A stretch of 64,000 bases of DNA from Diphasiastrum complanatum (lineage: Eukaryota > Streptophyta > Lycopodiopsida > Lycopodiales > Lycopodiaceae). A program made the position numbers and the translations under genes. Below the pieces are notes generated by a model that saw only the letters and a list, made by a program, of their open reading frames with translations, ran no database searches and was not told the DNA's origin. The stretch is taken from NCBI GenBank assembly GCA_029204225.1, contig CM055115.1, forward strand, positions 9,295,466-9,359,465, written 5' to 3'. Shown piece after piece: positions 45,691 through 58,270 of this stretch. Every line of letters begins with the position of its first letter. The stretch's first letter is position 1.

Positions 45691-46264
45691 AATTAGAGTG
45701 TAGACAAGTGTAAAGTTTTTGTTTGATGAATTCCAAGAGGTCCAATAGGATTTAGAGGTGGAACCTTGTGAGGTCCAATAGGAAATTGAGGTGTGCTTGA
45801 ATATAGTCCAATAGAATTAAGAGGTGCATAGATCAATGAGCCAATAGGATCAAGAGGTGACAAAATATGGTCCAATCATAGTTAGGCATAGTGGTAGCTC
45901 GTGGACCTACTAGTATCATTGTACTGGTCATTTTGAATGTGATTGATTTGGTGATTTCATGGATTTTGTGAGTTATTGGATTTCTAGCTTTCTCTCTCTA
46001 CCCGAGAGCTGATGATGCATTTTCTCTCTCTACCCGAGGAGAGCAGCGTGTTTTTACTTAGATTATTTTTTGAATACTTACCACACGTGTGAGTGAGAGT
46101 TGGAAGTGATTGAATGCATGTAGTAGTGTGTTTTTGCCATGGGATTCAAGATTGATCTTGAATCTCAATCTAGTCTTGATCTTGGTGCATCTACACACCT
46201 TAGGAGATCACAAGTACATGTAGTGGACAGTCCACACGTGTGAAATTCAACATGGTATCAGAGC
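45691..46264 (+). mobile_element. LTR-4: LTR 3' end with iMet primer-binding site
   Basis: An LTR end (CA at 46251-46252) is followed with no gap by TGGTATCAGAGC (46253-46264), the initiator-Met tRNA PBS of plant copia elements. The LTR sequence differs from Copia-1 and Copia-2. Its 5' limit is unknown; 45691 is a minimum that includes an internal minisatellite. No Gag follows the leader in the window, so the element is truncated or was replaced by block A. Confidence 0.7.
45730..45885. repeat. Minisatellite with TCCAATAGGA units
   Basis: Four to five degenerate units of about 35-45 bp, each with a core (g)(g/t)TCCAATAGGA or a close variant followed by 'ttaagaggtg' or similar. It lies within the LTR-4 region. 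Confidence 0.7.
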
Positions 46265-46924
46265 CTACCTAAGGTTACCATGCATTTTGATCCATCTAAG
46301 TGAAAATTTTTTCATCAATCTTGAGCTAGAAGTTGTCAAGGCCCATTTTCCTAGCTATCTTGTTCAATCTTGGATCAAAAGAGATCAAAAGGACATTGAT
46401 TGGGTCTGACCTGGTACTGTACGGAATTAGGTGCTCAGACACGTGTAAGGAACATCCAATTTCAGTTTGGAAGTTCTCTCTCATGTTTGATCCATTTATC
46501 TTGCTTGATAGCTTGTTTTGAAGCTATTTTTGTCTAGTTTCTGTTGCAATCAGTTTCATTCCATTTGGTTGAGCCAATCAAAAGCTATAAGATTTTGAAG
46601 AGGGTTAGGTAGGGCACCTAGACCTGGGTGGACACATTTGGTTTGGTCAAGAGATTGCTTGGTTGATCCAAAATCACAGTTGTATGCTTGCCAATCTCAT
46701 CTATATGTGATCTAGGCACTGTTTTGAGATCTTAGCCATTTTGTTTCATGCAATATCATTGTATTTGAGTCAAATTTGGTTTCTTAGTGTATTTCACACG
46801 TGCTAAGAGTGTTAGATCCTAACTTTTCCTATACTCCATCATTTGATGTGAAATAGATCTTGTTTTAGAGAGATTTGAGTAGCTAGTGATAGTGATAATC
46901 AATTCACAAATTGTTGTAAGAAAT
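46265..46924. other. Leader downstream of the LTR-4 PBS
   Basis: Probably the untranslated leader of LTR-4. No Gag or other coding sequence is recognised before block A copy 2 begins at about 46925. Confidence 0.5.
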
Positions 46925-46944
46925 TTCATAGGAGGAGATAGTAC

Positions 46945-47601
46945 TCAACTATTGGATCCTATTGAAAGTGTGTAACAACATTTATTGTTCATCATTTGAG
47001 TTTTCTTCACTTCAAATGTCTTCAATGGGTTCATCCTTGTTGGAACCAAGTGAAAGATTGCCACTTGTATTGTATGTTGTCCATCCACAACATAAAATTT
47101 TATCTGTACTGCCTTGTCCTTTAAAATTTTGCTGTCGAACACCTCTACAAACTCCCCAGTTTTTGAATAAAATGGGATCACATCTACTGGGGGCAACTTC
47201 ACCCCAATAGTGTTAAACAACAATCTCTGCAACGCATCACAATAATCTCCATTGAAAGGCCTACAGTTATATTGCACTGGGAGAAGCTCACACTTGGTTA
47301 CATCAATTTGAATCTCAGTTTGTATACCCAGAGGATACAACTTCTTAAAGGCATCCAATCTCATATTTGTTTTTGCAAGTGCATCTTCATCGCATGATTT
47401 TGAGGCCTTTGATTTTTTTGAGACAACTTCAATCGAAACATCCTTCTTTTCTTTGACACCCTTTTTCCTGCTCTTTTGCTCTTTTTGTGAAGGTGGTTGA
47501 AAACTCCTAGGTGGAATTGCGTCCACTATTGTAACCACTAAAGTCATATTTGCAGGTGATTCATGGTGATTATGTCTCTCCGTAGTACTTGTCCCTTCCA
47601 C
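46945..47601 (-). CDS. 218-codon ORF with a ParB-like DGQH motif
   Basis: The best preserved copy of the unknown protein. N-terminus MEGTSTTERHNHHESPAN; a basic linker (KEQKSRKKGVKEKKDVS, about residues 41-57); then a domain with IQIDVTKCELLPVQYNCRPF, NGDYCDALQRLLFNTIGVKL, PPVDVIPFYSKTG and FYVVDGQHTIQVAIFHLVPT (about 165-184). The position of V-DGQH after PPV-VI resembles ParB/sulfiredoxin-fold proteins, in which this loop binds nucleotide; the usual Arg after His is Thr. That is inference from motif spacing. The true protein probably began further upstream (see 47602-48010), so the ATG used here may be internal. Intact ParB-type function is unproven. Confidence 0.5.
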   Translation of the reverse strand: MEGTSTTERHNHHESPANMTLVVTIVDAIPPRSFQPPSQKEQKSRKKGVKEKKDVSIEVVSKKSKASKSCDEDALAKTNMRLDAFKKLYPLGIQTEIQIDVTKCELLPVQYNCRPFNGDYCDALQRLLFNTIGVKLPPVDVIPFYSKTGEFVEVFDSKILKDKAVQIKFYVVDGQHTIQVAIFHLVPTRMNPLKTFEVKKTQMMNNKCCYTLSIGSNS

Positions 47602-48010
47602 TGTCTGGACTTTTTTTTTGGAACATTTCTTTCCGACCCAAGAAAACTAGGATAATTTTGAATTTTGCTTTTGGCCCTTCGAAAGCCTTCAAGTATCTCC
47701 TTGTGTGAATAGCCAATTCTATCCGTAGCAAGAGTTCAGATTTTTCTAAACGCTTGCTACCATCAGCGCGACATCATAATCAACGATACTAGCATAGATC
47801 TCAAAATATTTCTCATTCTTTTTAGTAGATATTTTCAAAAATGCAGAACCACAATCATCAAATTCCTCTTGAATATCCACCACACATCCACAACTCGTAA
47901 TGTTTCCTGTATCAATCCAAAGCACAAAGAAAAATATGTCTAATTTAGAACCATTCTCAAAAACCTCAAAGTACCACTTATACTTATTGTCAAACTAAAT
48001 TCTCGATGTC
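47602..48010 (-). pseudogene. Upstream part of the DGQH gene, frameshifted
   Basis: Minus-strand frames preserve the same N-terminal segments as copy 1: KWYFEVFENGSK, IDTGNTTSCGCVVDIQEEF, FLKIFTKKNEKYFEIYGSI and GSKRLEKSELLLRIE, in two frames with a shift near 47760, then a further shift near 47610 into the 218-codon ORF. Shared frameshifts with copy 1 mean decay began before the block A duplication. Confidence 0.5.
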
Positions 48011-48179
48011 ACTCATACTTATTGTCAATCTTTACTAAATTCTCGATGTCACTCATAAGGGGAACAATTATTCCTACAAATGATCCATCACTGTAAAAAT
48101 AGTAGTGTTAGAACTTCCTTCTGTTAAAGCTTCTGAAAATACGAAACAATAACTTCAACATTTTACTTACCAATAAACA

Positions 48180-49385
48180 ATTTATAACTAGAGCATTGCT
48201 CAACTTTCATGTCAATGTTGGAACACAATTGGAAAAATTTTGTGCTACATTGAACATCAACAACATAATCTGTTGGCTAACTCGAGCAGTGCTCGAGTTA
48301 GAGGTAGAAGCAGATTGCCCACCATGTCGAATTCGGACACTACTGGAAAGGAAGACAAGATTGACCCCCTCTTCCGCTCTCAAAATACGAAACCAATAAA
48401 GTTCACTATTTTTATTTACCAATAAACAGTTTCTAGCTCGAGCATTGCTCGAGTTACATGTCAAATATGGAACACATTTGACGGATGGACAAATTTTGTG
48501 TTACATTGAACATCAACAACATAATATGTTGGCTATCTCGAGCCATGCTCGAGTTAGAGGGGAAAGCTAATTGAATCCACTTTCATAAAAGTGCAAATCT
48601 GTAGGTTTTCCATAGTGGTGAGTTCCAAAAAAAAATTCGAAAAAATTGCCTAACTCGAGTAGTGCTTGAGTTAGAAGTAGAAGCTAGTTTCCGGCCATTT
48701 CAAAGTCGGATCAAAATTGGTGCCTGGACAAATCTTGTGACACATTCAATTTCAATAACATAATTTGGGCTAACTCGAGCAGTGCTAGAACATCATTGTA
48801 AAAATAAGACTGTTAGAACTTATGTTAAAGCTTCTCAAAATACAAAACCAATAAACTTCAATATTTTTACTTACCAATAAAAAGTTTATAACTTGAGCAT
48901 TGCTCAAGTTACATGCCAAAGTTGGAACACAATTGTTGGATGGAGAAATTTGTGCTACATTGAACATCAACAACATAATCTCTTGGCTAACTTGAGCAGT
49001 GCTCACTGGTTAGAGGTAGAAGGTGATTGCATATACTTTGATAAGAGTGCAAAAAAGTAATTTAACCATATTAGTGAATTCAGAAAAAAAAACTTCCTAA
49101 ATTGGTGTCTTAACTCGAGCAGTGCTCGAGCTAGAGGTAGAAGCTGGTTGCCCACCATGTCAAAGTCAAACACTCTTGGAAAGAAAGACAAGATTGACCA
49201 TCTCTTCCGCTCTCAAAATACGAAACCAATAAAGTTTAGCATCTTCACTTATCAATTAACAGTATCTAAGTCGAGAATTGCTCGAGTTACATGTCAAAGT
49301 TGGAATTTCAAATCAAGACAGGAACCCATAAATTTGTATCATTATAAAACTCTTGCAACTTGAGTTAGTCCTCAAGTTCTAAAAT
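48180..49385. repeat. Palindrome array, part 1 (copy 2)
   Basis: Same array as 1262-2450, with a perfect 25-base palindrome at 48277-48301 (arms CTAACTCGAGCA, centre G). The last member of the copy 1 series (2514) is missing because of the 759 bp deletion. Confidence 0.85.
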
Positions 49386-50301
<916 letters not shown>

Positions 50302-50349
50302 TGTCAGGCTTGCTATAATTGCCAAGAGTGTATAAGCTAGACAAAGTTG

Positions 50350-51995
50350 GTGTCTAACTTGAGCAGTGTTCGAGGCAGATGCATGCCATGATTCCATTGT
50401 ATAGACATATTATTAGCAATTGCTTTTTGAGTTGTATAAAGTATATTACAAATTTTCAAACTCGAGTAGTGCTCGAATTAGAGCTGTGCTCTGAAGCCTT
50501 TTGTAGACATATCATATTTGACTATTTCTTAGTTCTACATGTATTATATGAATCCTTTGTCAGGAGGGTATAATCTGGACAAAAGTTGGTGTCCAACTTG
50601 AGCAATGCTTCATTTGGAGATATTCTCTGAAGCCTTTGTAGACATATGATGTTGGATTGCATTTTTAGTTGTGTAGACCAGATTCCAAATTGTGGAAGTC
50701 GACCAGTGCTCGAGTTAGGTTTGCCATGATTCCTTTGTCAAGCTTGCTATAATTGGTAGGAGTGTGTAATCTAGACAAAGTTGGTGTCTAGCTTGAGCAG
50801 TGCTCGAGTTAGATGTATGCCATGATTCCATTGTACAGACATCTCATATGCTATTGCTTTTTGAGCTCTATAAAGTAGATTTCAAACTGTCTAACTCGAG
50901 CAGTGCTCGAGTTAGAGCTGTGCTCTGAAGCCTTTTGTAGACATATGATATTTGATTGTCTTTTAGTTGAACAAGTATTAATACTATATCATGAGTGTAT
51001 AATGTTGACAAAATTTGGCGTGTAACTGGAGAACTGCTCAAGTTGGAGCTATGCTCTGAAGCCTGTGCAGACATATGATGTTGGATTGCATTTTTAGTTG
51101 TGTAGACTAGATTCCAAATTGTGGAACTCGAGAAGTGCTCGAGTTAGGTATGCAAACTAACATAATGGTAATGATCAATTCATAACAGAAGTTTGACCAT
51201 GGTTCCTTTGTCAGGCTTGCTATAATTGCCAAGAGTGTATAATCTGGACAAAATTTTGGTGTCCAACTCGAACAGTGCTCGAGTTAGAGGTATTCTCTGA
51301 AGCTTTGTAGACATATGATGTTGGATTGCATTTTTAGTTGTGTAGACTAGATTCCAAAAAAAATGAAGTCGAGTAGTGCTTGAATTAGATATGCTATGAT
51401 TCTTTTGTCAGGCTTGCTATAATTGGCAGGATTGTATAATCTGGACAAAGTTGGTGTCTAACTTGAGCAGTGCTTGAGTTAGATGTATGCCATGATTCCA
51501 TTGTACAGACATATCATATGCTATTTCTTTTTTTAGTTCTATAAAGCAGATTTCAATTTGTCTAACTCGAGCAGTTCTCGAATTAGAGCTATGCTCTAAA
51601 GCCTTTTGTAGACATATAATATTTGACTATTTTTTAGTGTACAAGTATTATATGAATCCTTTTCAAGAGGGTATAATCTGGACAAAATTTGGTGTCCAAC
51701 TCGAGCAGTGCTCGAGTTAAAGGTATGCTCTGAAGGCTTTGTAGACATATGTTGTAAGTTTGCTTTTTTTAATTGTATATACCAGATTCCAAATTGTCGA
51801 ACTCGAGCAGTGCTATAATTGGTAGGAGTGTGTAATCTGGACAGAGTTGGTGTCTAATTTGAGCAGTGCTCGAGTTAGATGTATGCCATGATTCCATTGT
51901 ACAGACATCTCACACGTTGTTGCTTTTTGAGTTCTATAAAGCAGATTTCAAATTGTCTAACTCGAGCAGTGCTTGACTTAGAGCTATGCACTGAA
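50350..51995. repeat. Palindrome array, part 2, with higher-order units (copy 2)
   Basis: Counterpart of 4100-5745 with the same A-B-C-D spacer order and the same 55 bp insertion, and a perfect 25-base palindrome at 50891-50915. Some palindromes differ from copy 1 by one or a few bases (for example 'gtcgaccagtgctcgag' near 50698). Confidence 0.85.
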
Positions 51996-52653
51996 GCCTT
52001 TTGTAGATTTGACTAAGTTATGCCTAAGGGTTTTTATGATCCCAAAATCTGTTGTCGTTTAAATAGAATAGCATATATGACATAGCGTACTTATGACAAG
52101 GATGTGTGTACACTGTAAACATTGAATAGTACTGTATTGATAGATTTCTGCCATCGTAGGACACTTAAGATTTCAATTCCAACAGTTTGTCCTTTCATGA
52201 ATTGTATAACAGGGAGCAATCACAAATTTGAGTTTATTGAACTTCTGCCTTAAACGATTGCAATTGATGATCATATGCCTATAGCTCGTAGTGATGAAAT
52301 TATATTGTTCATGCTCTTTTTGATTGAAAGACACTTAACGAATTAAGTTCTCTTTTTGGCTTGTAAAACTTTGTGCCCGTTCAGATATATTCTAAGCAAA
52401 ATGCTGACGCAATGGTAATACTACAAAGGAGACATAGTAAAGGCCACGAGCATATGAGACAGAGCAATCACAATTACAATTTTCTCTACCAAGTAAATTG
52501 TAGACCTCAATTATCTTGCCTTTCAAGAACATAAACAACGATAAAAGATGTTCTATTTTTGTCAGTTAATTTGATGCCATGTTACTCCTCAATATCCAGC
52601 TAGTAAATAATCTTGCGATAGTCATTCTAGATGTGCAACTAGTGAAGAATCAC
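51996..52653. other. 3' flank of BPS1-like gene, copy 3
   Basis: Non-coding flank shared with the other gene copies. No gene. Confidence 0.7.
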
Positions 52654-53550
52654 TCAACAAAATTTCCTTACTGCAGAAATGAGTTTCGTCCTACCCGCGA
52701 CTATGTCATCAAAAAGAGCACGTACGGTGCACTCCAAACTTTCCAAACCACAGTTCAGACTGTTTAAGCTATGCCGAAGCTCCGTAACATCTGACAGTCG
52801 CAATTCCAACGAGCGCGGAACCTGTTCTCCTAATGACCGAAATTCAATGAAAAAATTATCCACATGAGCTTGCATGTTTCCAAATTCTCTTAGAAGAATT
52901 TTCTCTTTCGTTTCCTCACTGAACCGCAAGCCAATTTGCTCGATAAGCCTTTGATGTGAATTAGACGTAGATTTAGCCCATTCGCCCGTCGAACAAATCG
53001 CAATCAGTTTAGCGGAGTAAGAACTATCCATGTGAAGCAATCCAAACAGAAGAATCATTGAAACGAAAGAAATTATGCTCTTCATGGGGTAAATTACTGC
53101 GCAAGGATCAAATTGCTTTGCATATCTGCTACCCAAATTCCAAAGCTCCTCCTCTGCCTCAAGTTTCATATCAACAAGTTGCTTGTTTGCTTGATGTATT
53201 CTGGACATCTCTCGTCGGCAATGATTTAGAGCCTGAACTATGGTATCATAGTCATCCCCACCTGCTTGAAGAGCTTCAACCGCTATATGGACTACCCGCC
53301 CATAAATTTGCAATCTGGAAATACCCGTCATCAAAGCTTTATAAACATTCATAAGTCGCATTGTCTCATCCATCAGAGTACTAAAGCATTTTAATGGAAA
53401 AACAACCTTCTCCACTAGATCCAAAACGACTGCAAGAGAAGATCTGAGAATATCCACAGCATACTGCATCCAGTCTACTGTGAAAAACTTATCTCCAATT
53501 GACTCTTCCAATTTTTGCAGACATGACGACAAATTGTCGTGAAATGACAT
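52654..53550 (-). CDS. BPS1-like (BYPASS1 family) protein, copy 3
   Basis: 298 codons, open, nearly identical to the ORF at 6414-7310. Differences seen include EESIGDK for EQSIGDK, NLGSRY for YFGSRY, RLIEQIG for TLIERIG, and VRALFDD for VRDLFDD. The domain order is the same: an N-terminal helical region with DWM, a middle segment MDETMRLMNVYKALMTGISR, a hydrophobic stretch (SIISFVSMILLFGLL, about 158-172), and a C-terminal helical region ending in VAGRTKL. As in copy 1, a TGA lies between the upstream ATG and MSFHDN. Differences are few and mostly non-disruptive, so both copies may still be expressed. The family prevents synthesis of a root-derived growth-arrest signal in Arabidopsis; the role here is inferred from similarity. 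Confidence 0.7.
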   Translation of the reverse strand: MSFHDNLSSCLQKLEESIGDKFFTVDWMQYAVDILRSSLAVVLDLVEKVVFPLKCFSTLMDETMRLMNVYKALMTGISRLQIYGRVVHIAVEALQAGGDDYDTIVQALNHCRREMSRIHQANKQLVDMKLEAEEELWNLGSRYAKQFDPCAVIYPMKSIISFVSMILLFGLLHMDSSYSAKLIAICSTGEWAKSTSNSHQRLIEQIGLRFSEETKEKILLREFGNMQAHVDNFFIEFRSLGEQVPRSLELRLSDVTELRHSLNSLNCGLESLECTVRALFDDIVAGRTKLISAVRKFC

Positions 53551-54020
53551 ATTGGCAGCACCATGACCGTGAGATCACAGCGAATTTACAAAAACCATGG
53601 CGGTGTTTCTTCAGGCAGAGTTAAGGAAGCAACCTTTGCCGTCTGTGTATTTTGCAGGAATCAAGGTAAGGCTACCGGCCTACCGCTGTACCTTCTGAAA
53701 TAGCTTGAGAACGTTGTCAAGACAAAAAAATTATGAAGTAAAATTCGCCTTGAGATTGTCGACGAACCCAGCTACGGATTATCACTGACTCAGAGGTTCG
53801 AAGGAATTTATTGAGTTCCGTCCTCTGTCTCTTACATTCAACACGTCTGCATTCAAGTAAGGCTCTTCTTGGCAAATCGTTCGCGGTCTCACTCTCGCTC
53901 GCTCGCGCTCTCTCTCTCTCTCTCTCCCTCTCTCTCTCAATCAAATGTGTGCAAATGTGTGGTGTTCTCTCTATCGATCTCTATTTATATGCTATTTGGA
54001 CACCTTCAAAACCCTAGTCG
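53551..54020 (-). promoter_or_regulatory. Promoter and leader of BPS1-like gene, copy 3
   Basis: Minus-strand order: telo-box (AAACCCTA at 54009-54016, plus strand), canonical TATA box (TATAAATA, 53982-53989), and a GA-rich leader (CT tract about 53909-53937, plus strand). A 10 bp tandem duplication 'caaatgtgtg' lies between the TATA box and the leader (about 53943-53962), absent from copies 1 and 2. Confidence 0.55.
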
Positions 54021-54203
54021 CTACATAATAGGTAGTACCCTAGAACGTGTAAATGCATACTGGACCCCTAAGAGGGCTAAAAAATGGGACCAAAAAACAC
54101 TTTGGATACCAACCCAACAAAGTGATCCAAGGGAGTTGCCTGGAATATGACTAGGTAATAGAATGCCATGATTAACCTCGGTACTCGTTATTTATTTAGC
54201 TAG

Positions 54204-54735
54204 GTCGGACTATGCGTCGCATTTTCAAGTTGCACCGCATGCCAAAGTGCTATTTGTCTTTCAAAGAACAGCAAATATGTCAACAAGGTGAGGATGAGGG
54301 TCTTGAGCTAGAGCCTATACTACATCATGGGTGACTAGGAGGAGGCTATGCTAGACATCACTAGTTGGCCTTTAGGTATCATGATTCAGCCCTATCTCCT
54401 CAGGCTTTGCTATGAAGAATTTAGGATTTCACTTTTAGGTTGTTTACACGTTGCAGACTGATAGATATTATAACAATTTGTGATTTGCTTTTATGAAATT
54501 TGGATAATGGAATTATAGAAGTTGGAACTACATGCCATTCATCGTTTATGTATGTACTAAGATTTCGAACTTGTCACTTGTATTTCAATTATGGTAACAA
54601 GCATTACTTCCCCTCTCATCAGACAAGCATTCATTGCATGGAATAACAATAATCACTTAAATAAGAATAATGAGATTCTACTATATGAGCAAAACTTCAT
54701 AAGTATAATCTTGAAAATAGCATAGAGAGAGTAAA
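54204..54735. other. Non-coding inner end of IR2 right arm
   Basis: Same as 27541-28120 and inverted to 40721-41257. No gene. Confidence 0.65.
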
Positions 54736-55100
54736 TCATTCACATCAATAAAATGAGAATAGACTAACTCACTAACTTCACTTCAATCCATTTCAAAGAC
54801 ATATGCGAGAACAAATGCTCTTTATATAGCCTCGTAGATGTTCTAAATATGAAATAACCGTCTTAAGTTCCATAACCACTTCTTGGCATTGGCCCTTCGA
54901 TAATCGCAAGCCTGAATCCATTGGTGAGTGAGCGAGTTTACAATTGATCAGATTGTATCTAATAAGGGTATTGTGAAGATACCGTTGCTGAGTGATAAAG
55001 ATCAGACTTCTAGCTCCGTCTCTGTGAATTTGAATGCCCAAACAGAAGTGAGCTTCGTCCAGATCGGTCATGTCAAGTTCGGAAGACAACATCTGTTTAG
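54736..55100 (-). pseudogene. Copia-2 RT C-terminus and LTR piece (right)
   Basis: Mirror of 40363-40720: MLSSELDMTDLDEAHFCLGI, QRYLHNTLIRYNLINCKLAH, then LTR. Here the LTR TATA site is intact ('ctatataaagagc' on the minus strand, near 54818-54830). RNase H is missing. Confidence 0.85.
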
Positions 55101-55500
55101 CAAGCATCTTATTCACTTGGTCTCCCTCTGTACTAAGCTCTGCAGCACCCAATTTGGTGTCCTATAGCCAAAGTTATGATCATCTGAAGTTTTGCAATTT
55201 TGTGAGTAAAATTGGCAAAATTTGAAATTGTTATGATTGCATGCCAGTCATTTCCCTAATTTGTAGTACTGTGCTTGCATGGATTAGTTGCATGTTGATT
55301 CTCAGAGTGATTCTGACATGCATGGGAGATTTACAATGGATTTGAGTGGTCATACGCATGTGCTCTTACAGTTGGGTTACAAATCAATGTTAATGGATGA
55401 CAAATTCCGTAAAACTGAAGTTTACGTAGGAAAATTCCGTAATGACGTTTGTAACTGATGTAGTGTGCTTTGCATGCCAGTTCGACATTGGGGTAGTCCA
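55101..55500. repeat. Dispersed 400 bp repeat replacing most of Copia-2 RT (right)
   Basis: Mirror of 39961-40362. The identical chimeric junctions on both IR2 arms show that the replacement came before the inverted duplication. Confidence 0.85.
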
Positions 55501-57479
55501 TTGATTATAGGCACGCTTGAGCCCGAGGCTCGAATTGTCGTATCGGAGGCAAAGGCATCGAAGGTTTGCATGGAACTTTGCATTTGCCTTTGAAATCGTG
55601 AAATTGATCGTCGATAAAGACCGTATCCCTACTGAGTAAAATCTGCTAGGTATCGAAGTCATATAGCTTGGTCAGAGGAAGTGTATCCAGTAAGGATGGT
55701 CTTGAGACCTCGGAAGTTGAATTTCTTCCTCGTCTCCTTCGGGATGTGCGCATAGGTGATGCATCCGAACACTCGAAGGTTCTTCATTGAAGCCTTAGAT
55801 CCTGTCCAAACCTCATGTGGTGTTTTTCCTATGAGGGCCTTAGTCGAACATTTGTTTTGGACGTAGGCTGCAATGGAGACAGCTTCAACCCAGAAGCTCT
55901 GCAACAAAGATTCATGTGCCAGCATACATTTGGCTGACTCTACCAGGGTACGATTCTTCCTCTCGGCTAAGCCATTAGATTGAGGCGAATAAGGAGTGAT
56001 AAACTGTTGTTCAATGCCTTGGCTCTGGCAGTACTCCTTGAATTTAGTAGAGATGTACTCTCCACCATTATTGGACCTCAGGGCTTTGATTTGTCTGCCA
56101 ATTTCTTTCTCTGCATGCTCCTTGAAGATTCTGAAACAATTGAAAGCTTTTGACTTCTTCTTGATAAAGTACACTAAGCAATCCGCTAGAAACATGCTGA
56201 TGGCTTGATCTAAATGGTTTCATGGCCAGTTTACAAACTAGACAAAGTAGATAATTTGACTTTCCTATCTGGATAGTTGAGCTCAACAACAATAGATGGT
56301 TTAGACATTTGTTGTACAAAAGAATAATTTAGGTGACAAAGTCTATAATGCCAAAGTGAACTGTTATTTCTTTGAATAGAAGTACTAAGAGCCTGACTAG
56401 AGGTAGAACAACAATGATTTAATCTATACAAGTATCCATGTCTCTTTCCGAGTGCTAGGATCCTGTCTTTCCTATTAACTACTTTACACTCATCGGATTC
56501 AATTTCTACTTTATGTCCTAGATCTGTAATTCCACTAACAAAGATCAAATTTGTAGATAGATTTGGTACATGCAGTACATTTCAAAGTAGCTTAGATTGA
56601 TCGTTTGCAAAGCTCAATCTTACTGTACCTTCACCTTTGATAGCATGTGTGCTATTGTTGCCCATGTGAACATATCATTTGGTATTGGAAGGCGTATAGG
56701 ACTCGAAATAGCCAATATGGCTACTCATTTGCTGTGTGGCTTCGGAGTTCAGAAACCAGGAGTTGTTGTTGGATGTTTTTTGATGGCTAGTCATTAAGGC
56801 ATCATTATCCGATTCTTGAATCGACTGTGGTGCTTCTGTACCTGCATTTGTCACCTGTTTCGACTACCCCTTGCTGTTGTTATTTTCTTGCAGTATGCGA
56901 CAATCTGGATCTTGTGGTTGGTTCACCGGAATATGTGCAGAATAGCTACCTCTTTGTCGGCTAGTTTGACTGCTCTTGACGCTGTGTCGGTTCATGATTT
57001 AGCTTTGGTTGCTTTGGGCCTTTCTTCTTTTGCTGAGTTCAGCCTTTGTTCGTGTATAAGGCATGAGAGTCGACACTTGAGGAACCAGAGACTTTGTTCC
57101 TTCTCCTCTCTTCCTAACACAACATTGTCATGACTCTTGAAAGAGTCAATTCAGGATGTGTCAAGATGATCATCACCCAACTGTCGTATGAGCTTTTAAA
57201 GCTTGAAAGTAGTGTCATTACTACATCTTGATCATCTATGACAGAACCAAAAGTGGCCATTTGCTTTAGCAGGTTCTTGAACTGGTTGATGTGATTCTAT
57301 AGGGAATCTCGTTGGTCATCTCGAGCGAGAAAATGTTCTTTCTTAGATGTAGCTTGGAAGCTATGTCGCGCACATCGTACAGAGTGCTCAAGATGTCCCA
57401 GACTTCCTTGGAGATCTGAGCTTCATACACATGGCCGATTTGAGTGTCTGATATATTGAGGATGATCAGCGCAAAGACT
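55501..57479 (-). pseudogene. Copia-2 gag to integrase (right IR2 arm)
   Basis: Mirror of 37979-39960. It holds integrase (56195-55659; LRSNNGGEY with the second Asp changed to Asn, as on the left; NGLAERKNRTL retained), pre-integrase region (56548-56231), a protease region without D-S-G, and Gag fragments to 57479. Several stops and the same frameshift in Gag near 57310. Confidence 0.87.
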
Positions 57480-57665
57480 TAGAATTTGCTTTGCACAGGA
57501 ACACAGATCATGCTACACAGTAACACAGATAGAAAACACTCTCCACAGAAAGCTCACATAGCAACTATATTTCTCAAAATGAAATTACACTGTACATATA
57601 GTTGTTCACTCAGGCAACCCATGCATGATCCAAGTTGCCATTGGCGGGATGCATGTCCCATCGAC
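57480..57665 (-). mobile_element. Copia-1 LTR fragment (right)
   Basis: Mirror of 37796-37978, joined to Copia-2 Gag at the codon for KVFAL. Confidence 0.8.
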
Positions 57666-58270
57666 TTGCCTCGTGGGTAGATTTATAGGCAAAACCTTAT
57701 ATAATGTGCAGTTGTTATATGGAAGACTCGAGTACTGGTCACTTACGAAAAAGATGTACCCTCTTTACACATGCTCAAGAAGAAAAGTTCTGCTACGTCA
57801 AGTGATTCTTCGGATGCAATTCATGTTATAACTTTGTTCACATACAAACTGAAGTAGCTGGGACATCGACAAGCAAAGATGTACCCCAAAACAACAATTG
57901 ATGATCGATGCAACAATAGAGACTGGTCATTTTCTTTTCAACATCGAGTGCGAATTTTTGTATAGATTACAACAACGATATCGTATCCATTTGCGCAGTC
58001 CCAAATCTTCATATTCAAACTTTTATAGATTTTTGGAAGGAGCACATTACAACAATTCATCTACATTTGGAGGACCTGCTCAATCTGAGGATGAGGACAT
58101 GTGATAACATGGCATGATCTACTTGCCTCTTATTTCGATCTACATAATGCAAAATAATTATTTCTTATGATAGTTTGTTTGTTGTTTAAAAAAGAATGAG
58201 CTTAGAATAGATTAAGTGTATTTTGATACCAGGTCGAAGATCAAATCGATCCATGGTCAATTTTCATTTC
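57666..58270. repeat. Unclassified repeat between copia pieces (right)
   Basis: Mirror of 37201-37795, with the same former-coding look on the plus strand (LYGRLEYWSLTKKMYP, then DATIETGHFLFNIECEF and GGPAQSEDEDM). Not identified. Confidence 0.55.
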
